This document shows, one piece after another, positions 33,557 to 44,287 of a stretch of 64,000 nucleotides of DNA. Each line of letters begins with the position of its first letter. The stretch's first letter is position 1. Source of the stretch: Anastrepha obliqua (lineage: Eukaryota; Arthropoda; Insecta; Diptera; Tephritidae); contig NC_072893.1 in the NCBI RefSeq assembly GCF_027943255.1, forward strand, positions 82,653,784-82,717,783. The letters run 5' to 3'. The position numbers and the translations under genes were made by a program. The notes beneath the pieces were generated by a model. It was not told the origin of the DNA, ran no database searches, and worked only from the letters and a program-made list of their open reading frames with translations.

Positions 33557-34581
33557 TATAAGATTATTATTAATTTCATTTCATTTCCTAATACAACATG
33601 AAAATTTTGAAGATAAGTATACTTAATATTATTTATTTGTTTATAAAACTTATGATATAGATATATATATTAATTATATACAATAATACATATATAAATA
33701 TATGTATACAAATCATCTTTTTATTTATTTACTTATTTATTTACTCATTTATCGCGCAGTTAATCTCATTTAATTATTTATCAGTTAATTGAATAAAACA
33801 TTGTCAGTTGCTCTGAAATAATGCATATACTATAGCTCGTCCCTATCTTTCTCAAATTCACGTAAAAAGAGCATGTGCACTCGTTCTAATTCGAAACACG
33901 CGAATTTATCGCATACACAGTCACACGAAAATTTAGATTTTTAAAAATCGACAACCGGAACTTTGCACAAGATTTCCGCAGTCAACCCTATACCATAAAA
34001 TTTGAAATAAAATTAACTTTAATTTGACATAAATTTCATTGCGTAACTCGATGGGTGCAAATTACTACTGCGACTTACCTGTATACACCTGGCTACCTTA
34101 TACCTGCACAAGAAAAAATAAGGCAACCCGGTGGCTGCATGTTACACAAGTTACATACTTACGACTAGTATACATTTTAATACGTAATGGAATAGGTGCA
34201 AAGTTTAAAAAAAATTAATTTTTTAATTATTAATTAATTATACTTTGCACAGGAATTTCTAGGCAACCTTTGCGAAATATATTTTGTGACATATTAAATG
34301 TTATAAAAAAATATGCTTCATCCCGTAACGTGATGGGTGAAGGTCATTCTATGGCCGGATCTTAGACTATATCTAAAAATAAAAAAATAAAAAAAATCTA
34401 AAAAAACAAAAAATCTGGAAAAAAACAAAAAAAACTGAAAAAACATAAAAAAAATAGAAAAAAAAGGTACAAAGTAAGTACCCTCCACGTGGGGTACCTT
34501 GGAAACGATTAAAATCGGCTAAAAACTTACGTAAGATTCTTTATTATTCTCTTGCATAATACAAATTCAAACGAGATTATA
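33557..34581. other. 3' non-coding part of the 4.6-kb transposon
   Basis: A+T-rich, with a TA-rich stretch at 33655-33710 and a poly(A)-like run with scattered other bases at 34375-34465. A short palindromic GGTACC pair brackets CTCCACGTG near 34477-34498. No coding sequence recognised. Confidence 0.6.
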
Positions 34582-34739
34582 CTTTTGATATTGATTGAAA
34601 TTGTCCCAACATGAAATATAAAAATATGAATAACTCAATTCCAACGGATTTTGCACCTATAATCATCAACAAATACAACCCAGCTTGCAGGTTTTGTCGA
34701 CATTTTTGTGCAACCTATCGATGCGCCTTGCCTACCGTG
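34582..34739 (-). repeat. Right terminal inverted repeat of the 4.6-kb transposon
   Basis: Reverse-complement match of 30165-30346; see the left arm. Its outer end CCTACCGTG abuts the duplicated GGTC at 34740-34743. The plus-strand frame 34611-34820 reads through this arm into the mariner and is a chimera. Confidence 0.9.
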
Positions 34740-35392
34740 GGTCATAAACAGCGCTTTTTGTACCGAATTGTCACTGTAGACGACCAAAGGTGCATTAACA
34801 CAAACCAAAGAAAGGAGTGAGTAGCTACAGGAGATACGCCAAAGCCCAGAGTCAAGCACGATCTTCAACCAAAGAAGATCACGATACATGTTTGGTTGGA
34901 CTGGGAGGGCATGGTGCACCCGGAAATGCTCGAAAAAAATGCCACGGTCAATAAGAAGCTCCACATTGACCGAAAAGACCTGACCGACATGGTCACACAA
35001 TACTCCTTCACGACAACGCCCGGCTCCATGGTGGACAAGTTGTCAAAGCCGCACTTCAAGAGCTCGAGTGGGAGGTATTCCCGCATCCATCGTATTTTCG
35101 GGACCATGCACTGACCGATTACCAACTTTTTCGCTCTTTGTCGAACCATATGAAGGGCATAACCTTCGATAACAAAGGGGTCCTTAAAAACTGGCTCAAC
35201 AACTTTTTCGAAACCAGATCCGGCGAGTTTTGGCAGCACGGCATCAACAAATTAGTCGAGAGAAGGGAAGACATTGTAAACAGCAACGGCGAATAAATAA
35301 TTGATTGACTTATTGATATAATTTTTGTTTTTTGTTTAAATAAAAGTCTTTGGTAAAAACATTACGAATTTATTCCCCAACCCAGTATATAT
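34740..35392 (+). pseudogene. DD34D mariner, 3' half
   Basis: Continuation of the mariner at 29.5-30.16 kb: GHKQRFLYRIVTVDDQRC (first catalytic aspartate in TVDD, normally TGDE), GDTPKPRVKHDLQPKKITIH, VWLDWEGMVHPEMLEKNATV, then LHDNARLHGGQVVKAALQEL and ELEWEVFPHPSYFRDHALTD with 34 residues between the second and third aspartates, YQLFRSLSNHMKGITFDNKG, and VLKNWLNNFFETRSGEFWQH to about 35295. Several frameshifts and stops. The 3' TIR ends AACCCAGTATATA near 35392. The minus-strand frames 34635-35239 are shadows. Confidence 0.88.
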
Positions 35393-35580
35393 AATTTTGC
35401 TATGCGTTTTGATGTTTTTCCACAAAAAGAGAAGCCTACAGTTTTTTAATGCCACCTTCGAACAGCAGATGGTTTTTTAAGAGGAGCTTTTCATGGCAGA
35501 AATACTGTCTGAGGTTTGCTATTACCTGCCGAGGGGCTGCCGCTATTAGAAAAAACGTGTTCTATCATTTAGTGTTTCAT
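35393..35580 (-). mobile_element. tRNA-headed SINE, copy 5 (head missing, diverged)
   Basis: Contains GTTTTGATGTTTTTCCACAA, CTTCGAACAGCAGATGG, TTTTCATGGCAGAAATACTG and ATTACCTGCCGAGGGGC, all recognisable body blocks of the family on the minus strand. It ends before the tRNA head. It directly follows the mariner end. Confidence 0.75.
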
Positions 35581-38099
35581 GCCTATGCCAGGTACTCACG
35601 CAACAACCATCAGCTACGATGGCAGAACAATGTGCAGTTAAATATTTTGGATGCAAACGAACCCTGTGCATAGGTACGATTTTAAAAATTTTTCAACTCC
35701 AATACTATTTATCTAGTCGTTTTTGGAACAAAATATTTCCCTTTGAGTAGGGGCTCGAAGCCAACGGGACGATATATATAATTTTTAGAGATATCTCGAT
35801 TCGAGCGCCGTCTAACAGGAAATTCTGCATTTTTCGTCCAATTGGCGTGGAAGGAAACTTATTTTAAAACACACATTTATAAGTAAATAGTAGCCCGTTT
35901 CAAAATTGTAAGTGCACCACATGTTGAAAAGTTTTGACTATTTATTTAACTGTTGATTTTATAATAAAGACCATGTCAAACCCAGTTTCAAGCTTTATAT
36001 GAAATTTATAAAAAATTCGACGACGGTCCATCAAAATTATAATTTTTGGTTAGAATTAAAAAAAAGTTGGGTATGCATTTTTATAGCCCATAAAATTTTG
36101 AGGCAATAAAATGAAGTGGCTAAAAATTCTCGTTGAGTTTTGATAATTTTTTCCCGCTTTCTTTTAATAAAAAGAAAGATGTCATAAATTCGTTATAAAG
36201 AGAAATAAAATCTCGTCAGAGGAAAACAATTATCAAAAATTAGTGAAGTTTTTCAGCAATTTATCCATATAATAAGTATCCAGCGCAGTATCGAGCAAAG
36301 AATAGAAAGAGTAACTCACTCGAAACATAGCATAGCACCGAGCAAAGTATTAAACGAGCAAAACTTACTTAAGGATTTTGTTATTGCAGAGTGATGATAT
36401 ATTTTTCTTTAATGGATTTGATATTAATCGAAAATACTTTTTTAAAGTTTTTTGAACAGAAAACAGCACAGAGCATTTAGCTCGAGATTTGCTCGAATCG
36501 TTGCTTGACGCTTCATTATTTTCCCTGCCCTACACAATCGACCTTTAAATTAATCGTTCCCAAATCAATAACTCTAGTTCTATGAGTATATCATTGTCTT
36601 GAAGGAGTTTTCCAATATTCATACATAAGAGCGAACAAGGCAATTGTCACTTCAATTTGCCACACCTGCCCACGCCCCACCATCAATTACTTTTACTTTG
36701 CTGTCTTGGCAATTCGTCACTTGCCACAAGCTTCTCAGGTGCATCCCTGCTAGTTGACTACGGTGAAGGGAACGTACTTGATTGGGACATGTGCCACCAC
36801 TTTATGCCGCAAACAGCAACAATGGCGCGACACAATGCACACAATTCGACAACAGATCGTCAATGAAGCGTGTTATTGGATGTGAACTAAGACGCAAAGT
36901 TATTCTTCATTCTATGCTACTACTGAATTGTGAACTCTGTGTAAAATACAGTTCAGTGATAGTCGGGGGGCAAATTGGGAAATTGTCATTGATAGCATAT
37001 CCTTGATGGATGTGAGTCAGGCAAGAAAATGAGGGTGGCTATGTGGAGTAAAGGCAGAGAGTTAAGTGAACTTTCAATGAAAGAAAATAAGTTGTCAGGT
37101 GTAGATGCAGGGCATTTTCTTATTTTAGCTGCTGAACTTTCAATGTCAAAGTTGCGACAAATATTTTCTCATAATACAGTTGAGGTTGGTTAGGGATGGA
37201 CAACAAAAACACGGCATGCCTGTACTTTCCCTGTATCCACGAACTTCCATCACAAGCATAATCAACCTTTTTCTAGGACGATCCCATGTATCTTTTGTCA
37301 TCGATGACACTTGAAATCTTATTAAGGTGTTTACTTGTTGTTCCTCCTGTGGCGTTTCGTTCAGTTTTTTACTATTTCTTTTTTGCTGAATTGAAAGATG
37401 TTTCTCTACATACACCTATAAATATCTGCATGTATTGCGCAGTATGTGCACAAGTATCTATATTGCATGCCTTCCTATTTTGAACTGCGCGTCACAGCCA
37501 AAACTGGTGGGAAAATATCATGTACAACAACAGAGAAACAGCACACAGTAAATATAAGTAGCTGTAGTTGCAGTCACATCCTTGAACTATTCCAAGCTGC
37601 TCAATAACAGCTGAATGGTAAACTGCTGTCCCTTTGGTTGAAATATTTGTTGAAATGTAGCTTTCTTCCATTTTTCACTTAAAGGTTTTCCGCTGTTGCT
37701 AGAAGAAATAAAAATCAAGTGTAAAAAGAAACTTTAATACATATACTATGTTTCTATTTATGGACTAAAAAGTAGAAAATAATACTTTCTAGACTCATAA
37801 AATTAGTTTGATAAGTTTTGATTTTAAAATTTCAACAATAGTCATTATAAAAATTTTATGATATTTGAAAATGACAAATTTTAGGCATAAGTAGACGATA
37901 TAAAATTTCAATCCGCGTAATACAATTTGAATCTTGCATGAAAGAATTTATCTCATAGTCTTTGCAGTTATTGTCAATTAAATTTAATAGATCTAATAAT
38001 TACATTCAATGAATTGCATCACTAAATTTCATGTAGGTATTACGCCTACAAAACATTTTTCATTTTAAATCTCAGAAATTGTTAACTCAATAAATATAA
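35581..38099. other. Non-coding interval
   Basis: No gene or repeat end recognised in about 2.5 kb. The plus-strand frames 36657-36866 and 36782-37006 have no identifiable domains. Confidence 0.4.
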
Positions 38100-39315
38100 C
38101 GGGTGATTTTTTAGCTATTAGCTACACAGCTGACGAACGTTTCGTGTTTTGTTTCACTGTCAAGCATCTTCAGTTTGGTCTATAATTTAACCATGAATCG
38201 TCTTACAAACGAACAACGCTTGCAAATCATTGAATTTTATTATAAAAATGCGTGTTCTGTTAAGAAAGTTTATCGCGCGTTTCTTCCACTTTATGGCCAG
38301 TTTAATCGACCCACTGAAGCGGCTATTCGAGCTATTGTGACTAAATAGAGAACCAAATTTACATTATTGGACATCACACCACCAACACGCTTACGTAGGG
38401 TGCGAACTGAAAAAAATATCGCACCAATCATCACTTATCGATTCGTCGCCGTTCGCAGCAAAAGGGCATCTGTTACTCAACAACGTGGAAAATTTTGCGA
38501 AAGGATTTAGGTGTGAAGCCTTTCGAAATACAGCTGGTGCAAGAATTGAAGCCGAACGACCTACCGCAACGGAGGAATTTTGGTGAATGGGCTCTTGGAA
38601 AGTTGGCCGAAGATCCACTTTTTTATCGAAGAATTGTGTTCAGCGACGAAACTCATTTTTGGATCAATGCCAGAAGAATTGCAAGAGCTACCAATGTATC
38701 ACTGTTTGGTGGTGTAAGGTCACTGTTTGGTGCGGTTTATGGGCTGGAGGTATTATTGGATCATACTTCTTCAAAGACGCTGCGAATCGTAACTGTGAAT
38801 GGTGAGCGCTACCGTGAAAGGATATATATATATATTATATATATATTGTATTATATATGTATATTGTTGCCCAAAATGCAAGAGCTTGACTTGCATGACA
38901 TGTGGTTTCAGCAAGACGGCAAGACGGTGCCACACGCCACACAGCACCCGTAACAATGGACTTGTTGAGAGGCGAGTTCGATGAACATTTTATTTCCCGT
39001 TCGGAACCTGTCAATCTGTCAATTGGACATCCAGATCGTGCGATATAACGCCTTTAGATTATTTTTTGTGGGGCTATGTTAAAGCTCATGTCTATTCAGA
39101 CAAGCCATCAGACATTAAAAAATTTATATGTGAGATACCGGCCGAAACATTGGAAAGAGTATGCCAAAATTGGCCTAAGCGGATGGACCATTTGAAGCGC
39201 AGTCGGGGTCAACATTTGCATGAAATAATTTTCAAACATTAAATTATATGGACTGTACTATCGATTAAAATAAAAATTCCATGCATTTTTCCTATAGCTC
39301 TTAAGGAATCACCCT
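38100..39315 (+). mobile_element. Rosa-like DD41D mariner, near full length
   Basis: TIR-like ends GGGTGATTTTTTAGCTATTA at 38101 and GGGTGATTCCTTAAGAGCTA read inward from 39314. About 1.2 kb long, matching the usual size of these elements. It encodes a damaged DD41D transposase (listed separately). An AT microsatellite (38820-38870) has grown inside the coding region. A SINE fragment follows almost immediately at 39330. Rosa was described from a tephritid, consistent with the likely host. Confidence 0.85.
38193..39242 (+). pseudogene. Rosa-like mariner transposase, broken
   Basis: Starts at ATG 38193 (MNRLTNEQRLQIIEFYYKNA, helix-turn-helix), followed by RPTEAAIRAIVTK and a stop at 38345-38347, then RTKFTLLDITPPTRLRRVRT. 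After frame changes come LGVKPFEIQLVQELKPNDLP (about 38505-38563), FYRRIVFSDETHFWINA (first aspartate, SDE), GGIIGSYFFKDAANRN in another frame, VNGERYRE, an in-frame expansion of isoleucine/tyrosine codons from the AT repeat, then MQELDLHDMWFQQDGKT (second aspartate). The third catalytic block is damaged at CDLTPLD (reads RAI-stop-PLDYFLWGYVKAHVYS). The C-terminus is well kept: RVCQNWPKRMDHLKRSRGQH, LHEIIFKH, stop at 39240-39242. Cut and paste of this copy is not possible. Confidence 0.83.
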
Positions 39316-39329
39316 TTAGAAAAAAATTT

Positions 39330-39478
39330 CTGTAATTTTTGTGAAAAAAGCTCGTCATAAAAAATATCTGCCGTTCGAAGTTTTCTGAAAACTGTAGATC
39401 CCTCCATTTGTGGAATAGCATCGCGCGCCCCAAGTAAGAGGAGGGTGTAAGCGCAAATTATAACATGTTATATATATA
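39330..39478 (+). mobile_element. tRNA-headed SINE, copy 6 (3' part)
   Basis: GTGAAAAAAGCTCGTCATAA, ATATCTGCCGTTCGAAG, CTGTAGATCCCTCCATTTGT and AGAGGAGGGTGTAAGCGCAA followed by TATATATATATA match the 3' half of the SINE. It lacks the head. Confidence 0.8.
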
Positions 39479-40380
39479 TATAATTTTAAGTATATTTATA
39501 GAAACATAGTATACGAAATTCTTTTTTTTTATTAGATTTTTATTTTCTCCATTTCTTCTTCTTTTTTATTTTCAATTGGTTACCAAATACCAAGCGATCA
39601 TGCATGAAATAAAATGTATAAAATTGAATGCATAAAAAGAAAATGAATACAATAATGATTCAAAATATGCTTACAAAAAACATATAAATTCGTATTCTAG
39701 ATTTTTTACAATATTTGAAAAAGTGTCTCTGTTGCAAGCTAACTTCAATGATGACCGATATTTTGGACCCCGATATTTTTCGCAACCAGGATAATTTTTT
39801 TCTTCCGATGCCTCGTCTTCCTTCAATCTTTCCTTGCAGTATAAGTTGCAGAAGATTATACTTATAATTTCAGCGTTTGTGACATAGTTAGGCTAGGTCA
39901 AACTACTGCAGATAATTGAATTGAATCACTTTCTATGCGACTTCTATCACTAAAACTTAGTTTGAAAGCCCTGAAATAGTGAATAAATTATGTGCTTCAG
40001 TAAAACAAACGGACAAATTCGCAATAAAGATTTCCATGACTCAAAGTAATTTTTTTATTTAGTAAAAAAATGATTCAAAAACAAAATTGGATGATTCATT
40101 TTGTGCCACCTTGTTTATGGTCTTTTTTGTTTTTGAGCAGTTTACGATCACCACATGAATCAAATTATTGGTCAAGGACGTTTCGGACAGAATAGTGTTG
40201 TCAGACGGTGCATATTGCCGCAAATATACACTAGCATTTCATCGTGGACGAGGAATCGGAAATCCTCTCCTAGTACAAACAAGGGTAAGATGTATGAGTG
40301 CATGAATGCAAAAAGGTCTGTCTGAAGGTCAACGAAGACATGAATCGGGTCGTGATAACTATTCAAACATGTGCGGTTGA
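39479..40380. other. Non-coding interval
   Basis: A+T-rich; nothing recognised. Confidence 0.4.
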
Positions 40381-41000
40381 GTTAAATATTATCACTGGCG
40401 GGCTTGAGTAAGACTTGTCTCCCCTCAGCTTTCGACAGCGATCACCCGTCTGATAGAGCTTTAGCCAAGTGGATAGCGGTCGCGATTTAGACACAGACTT
40501 CCACAGGGTAAGCTGTGGGACAGCCGTAGGCCCAATAGCTGATAAAGAGATTTTGAAATGCTCAGTAGTTCTGTAGGGGAATCTTTCAAGGAGGGAGACA
40601 ATTTGGCAAAGATCTCGCACAGTGATCCAGAAGAAAGAATTTGAGGTACTAAGCAAAATCATCCACAAAATGCCATTAACTAACATGGAGATTAAACGTA
40701 AAGGAAAGCGTTAGAAAATCTTGCACCGCCTTATACACCTGCAAGAAAACTTTCGCATGGTATCTGCACAGATCTCATAAAGTAAAATAGTAATATCATA
40801 GTATGGTGGACAGCGGTAGATAAAAATATATGCCAAAAGGAGACTCAAAGGTCTATGTATAACTGGAGCACTATACACTACTCCTACAATAGACTAAGAA
40901 AGGATATTGAAACGCTGGTCAAAGAAGTAAGGCTTCAACTAAGTGTGGCCGTTCGATTACAGAAACAGGCAAGAATTTATTTCAAGAAAGGGCCATGATA
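40381..41000 (+). pseudogene. Possible decayed non-LTR retrotransposon fragment
   Basis: Around 40790-40870 scattered frames read VISYGGQR-IKICQKETQRSM and YNWSTIHYSYN, loosely like the SYGVVWWxAVxxKxxxKxLxxLCITGAxxTTP segment at the end of I/R1-group reverse transcriptases. No frame is continuous. The minus-strand open frame 40363-40686 has no domain I recognise. Tentative. Confidence 0.3.
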
Positions 41001-42211
41001 ATAAAGAATCTTTCTTCTAAAATAATTGAATTAGTGGGAATCACTGCATGTTTTTACTTTTGTTTTTCAAAACTTGTTGATCAACTGTCGCAAATGCAAT
41101 TAAAACGGCTGAGCTGGTAGCTGAATTAACTGCTCTCAACCCTAATGGTAACATCTTCCTCCATAGCCATTCTGGGATTATTTCTGGACACAGACGAATA
41201 TACATATTTACATACACATAAGTATACCCTTATTTTTTTATCTTTTATAATAAGGAACTCATCAGCATAACATCCTAGAGTTGCAGTGTGAAACAAAAGT
41301 ATTGGGGTACACCCCCTATTGATTTCCTGAATTAGAAAATTAAAAATTTATTTTAATTTCGTTTTAAACATTGACATTAAATTTATAGCTCCCTCGTTGT
41401 TTAGATATACACAATTATGTATATAACTGTAATATAATAAGCACCTTAGAATAAAATTGTTTTCTACTTAAAATATTTACATACGTAATAATCTTCTGAT
41501 TTTCATATGTCTTCTTATTAAGAAGCTTAAGTAACTTTCTGATATGTGTGCATTCGTCTGTATACTCTGTACGTCTGTCATGGCTACAAGGACACTCAGA
41601 GAGCAACATTTAACGTCCTTGACTTGTCGACCACTGCATACGACAAGACTTTTGATAGTAAATCGCTTGCTATTGGCTATCTTGCTGTTTTGATTCTCTG
41701 CCAAGTACACGCAATGTTTTCTTTCGATTTCTCCCAGCTTCGGTCATATCGATTTAAATTGAAATACAAGTTGACTGCCATTTGTTGTGCTATGGTGAGT
41801 GAGTGTGCATTTTTGCCTTATTTCATTGGGTGAAGGTCCTTTTGCCGTGTCTGCTGCAATTGACTGCTGCAGGACGCAATTTACTCATGACATTTTTCAA
41901 CCGAATAACTTTTGCACTGATTGAATTTTCTTATGTTTGTGCACCAATATTAAGCAGTACTAGAAAATGCATTACTGCGTGCATAAAATCTCAATTGTGA
42001 GTGGTGTATGAATGTGTGTACTAGAGATGTTAACCCCGGTATTATTTGATTACAATCTCACGATTTTCGGAATTTGTAATTTCTAACTGATCTTTAATGA
42101 GATGGATCAGAATTATCATTTGATAGGCATTAGTATTATTGCAGAGCTGAGAAATAATTTCTAAATTAGTGTCAGCCGATTGGTTAGCAGGCGCAGCAAC
42201 GACACTGCCAT
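41001..42211. other. Non-coding interval
   Basis: No recognisable gene. Plus-strand frames 41546-41833 and 41803-42000 are short, without domains. Confidence 0.4.
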
Positions 42212-42394
42212 CTAGAAGTACGATAGAAGGCGGCTATCGAATAGAGTCACGGCGATCGGCTTGTCTGAACTGCGCAAGAACCCAGCGTCAGCTGTTAAAA
42301 TGTTTGCACGGCTAAGATGGAATAAAAAGTTGCACTTAGCGCATTGAACTTTTTGATGAGAGCGTTTCACCTTTTGCCCACATAAAGACGGCAT
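42212..42394 (-). pseudogene. Possible PHD-like finger of a retrotransposon ORF1
   Basis: From 42394 on the minus strand: MPSLCGQKVKRSHQKVQCAK then CNFLFHLSRANILTADAGFL. The C-G-x2-V...QC-x2-C....FH pattern followed by a conserved FLRSSDK resembles the PHD-like finger at the start of ORF1 in several insect non-LTR elements (where the following residues normally are W-x-C-x2-C). The second cysteine pair is missing, so it is a broken copy or a chance resemblance. Confidence 0.35.
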
Positions 42395-42757
42395 GCTAAA
42401 GATTTTAATAAGAAAATTAAACTTTTTTATAAAAAACAAAAAAAAAAAAACAAAAAATATAAAATAAAATATTTTATCCCATATAAATACAATTTTTGCG
42501 AACAACGGAACAACCCTTTTGTTGACAGAAAATACTTTCAGATGTTTTTATAGATTTCCGAAATCTAGAATTAAATCTATTCACGAGCTGCTGGTTGAAG
42601 CTTTCAAACTACCCTCGATAGAATCGATTACGGGGGTTATTTTATGATTTGTCGATGTTTTTGCAACCATCGATACTATCCCGCCAAATTCGTTTATTCT
42701 CTTCATCACTTTAGAGCTCGTGCATCCCAAGCTAAATGATAACCCACTTCCTTATGG

Positions 42758-43567
42758 AGCTAAAGGTAATCAGAGGCCCGAAAAAATCATGCTTTTCAAT
42801 CACGTTTTTTTGCTAGTCAGTTGCTTTATTTTACACAAATATATAAAAACATAGCATTAATACATCATGTTTTGACTTGACTTTAGCAAATTTTCAAAAA
42901 AAAAATCAATGATTGTAAAAGTTATCGCTGTTTGTTTGGAGCCCGTTTCTCCAGAAGCTTATTGCGGTGATCATCACAGGTCCTTGGAGATTCATCTAAA
43001 ATCGATCAAGAGAAATTAGTTTTATTAATAGATAACCTTGTGCTTGATCTGTTTTTCCAAAGTAACAATATGGCGGCCTCAGGAAATATTTGTTTAAAAA
43101 AATTGAAATTTTGAAAAAAAAAAATCCTTCGATCAGGCACGAGTTCAGTTCCAAAAACATATTGTAGTTTTGAGAAAAGCACATTTAAAGCTATCGATTG
43201 ATGTAGAGTTATACGAATTATTTAATTACTTACACTGTGCCATCTGTTCCTGGGCCTGCAGCCGTCATAGCAGCTTGCGAAATATCAATTTGCTGTTGTC
43301 TACGTAGCATTCTACCTTCTCGAGTGTTATCGTTAGCGCGCTTATCTGCCACTTTCATAAGTGCATCATCCAGCTACTTGCTTTCAACGCTGCGGAGTAC
43401 CCGAGAGCCCAAGCACCCATTGTTAATTGTTGAATAACTCGAAAAGTATTTGTCGGATTCTTTCCAAATTTTCATACAATATTTTCAAGATATTCTACTT
43501 TAATAAAATGAAAAAAAAAATTGAAAAAAATTTGAAAATTCTGACTACCCCTAACCCCTTATTTGAA
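42758..43567 (-). mobile_element. Non-autonomous DNA transposon, family X, copy 1
   Basis: Matches the 46.0-47.4 kb element over almost its whole length in opposite orientation. Minus-strand outer end: GGGGTTAGGGGTAGTCAGAA (from 43558). Far end near 42758 read inward: GGTAATCAGAGGCCCGAAAA. It contains a short coding-like block, MKVADKRANDNTREGRMLRR then QQQIDISQAAMTAAG (minus, about 43250-43350), shared with copy 2. About 810 bp. No transposase catalytic motif. The plus frame 43237-43437 is a shadow. Confidence 0.78.
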
Positions 43568-44287
43568 GGCATACCCTACACTACAATGCTAACGTGAATA
43601 TTTTATAGCTATAAAATGTCTTACTTTTTATTTGCTTAGATTTTTTATTCAAGATGACGGGAAGTCAATTGCCGGAGCTATCGATTTTGGAAAGGAAATT
43701 TTTTGTGTATCCCAGTTTGTGTATCCCAATATGACTTGATTGGCCGTAAATGTAAAACTTCAATGTATATTTGTGTACAATCAAAATAATTGATTGTGCC
43801 ATTATTCGATAGTATCGATAGCCTATATAAATAAACTATCGAAAACCATTTATAGTTTCACAGTCCTACTGCTGATCATTACAGCTGCATTAAAATACGA
43901 TTTATACAAATATACAACAAACCCTGTATATGCAATGCAAAATACACTTTTAACTGAAAAAAAATTGTTGTTATAACAAATAAATAAGCGTCCACATTAT
44001 CAGAAGTTGAGTACATAAACAGGAGAGGATACTATAGTATGGTTGTGAATTTGTCACGTTTTATAAAATCGTCTCACAATAATTCTTCTGAGTTCGTTCA
44101 CTGGATTGTTAAATAAAATTATTGTATATTTTTTCGGTCAAAATCTTAATTTGTCCCAACTAGCACGGCTTCATCAGCGGTACATTGATCAATTAAAACT
44201 TGGCTATTTTCTCCGAAGATTGCATATCTGCTTATCAGAATGGTTTCCAGGTCGAGGTTGTATATGTGGATTTATTTAAGGGTGTGG
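43568..44287. other. Non-coding interval
   Basis: A+T-rich; nothing recognised. Confidence 0.4.

Larger units (their letters stand above)
30165..34739 (+). mobile_element. 4,575-bp DNA transposon with long TIRs and 4-bp target duplication (superfamily undetermined)
   Basis: Ends are CACGGTAGGCAGGAAGCATC at 30165 and, read inward from 34739, CACGGTAGGCAAGGCGCATC. The inverted repeats extend about 182 bp on the left and 158 bp on the right, the left having about 23 extra bases. Direct repeats GGTC (30161-30164, 34740-34743) flank it inside a mariner gene whose reading frame rejoins across the gap. Inside, on the plus strand, are a zinc-finger-like N-terminal segment (30585-31490) and a 443-codon segment with DDE-like landmarks (32225-33556). 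Between them sit a U2 snRNA-like segment and a tRNA-headed insertion. A 4-bp duplication with long TIRs is known for Sola, Academ and Ginger elements. The protein is not obviously an integrase, so Sola or Academ style is my best guess, not a conclusion. Confidence 0.88.

Noticed and set aside
36657..37006. Overlapping plus-strand frames of 69 and 74 codons as host exons
   Set aside because: No recognised domain and no clear splice sites around them.
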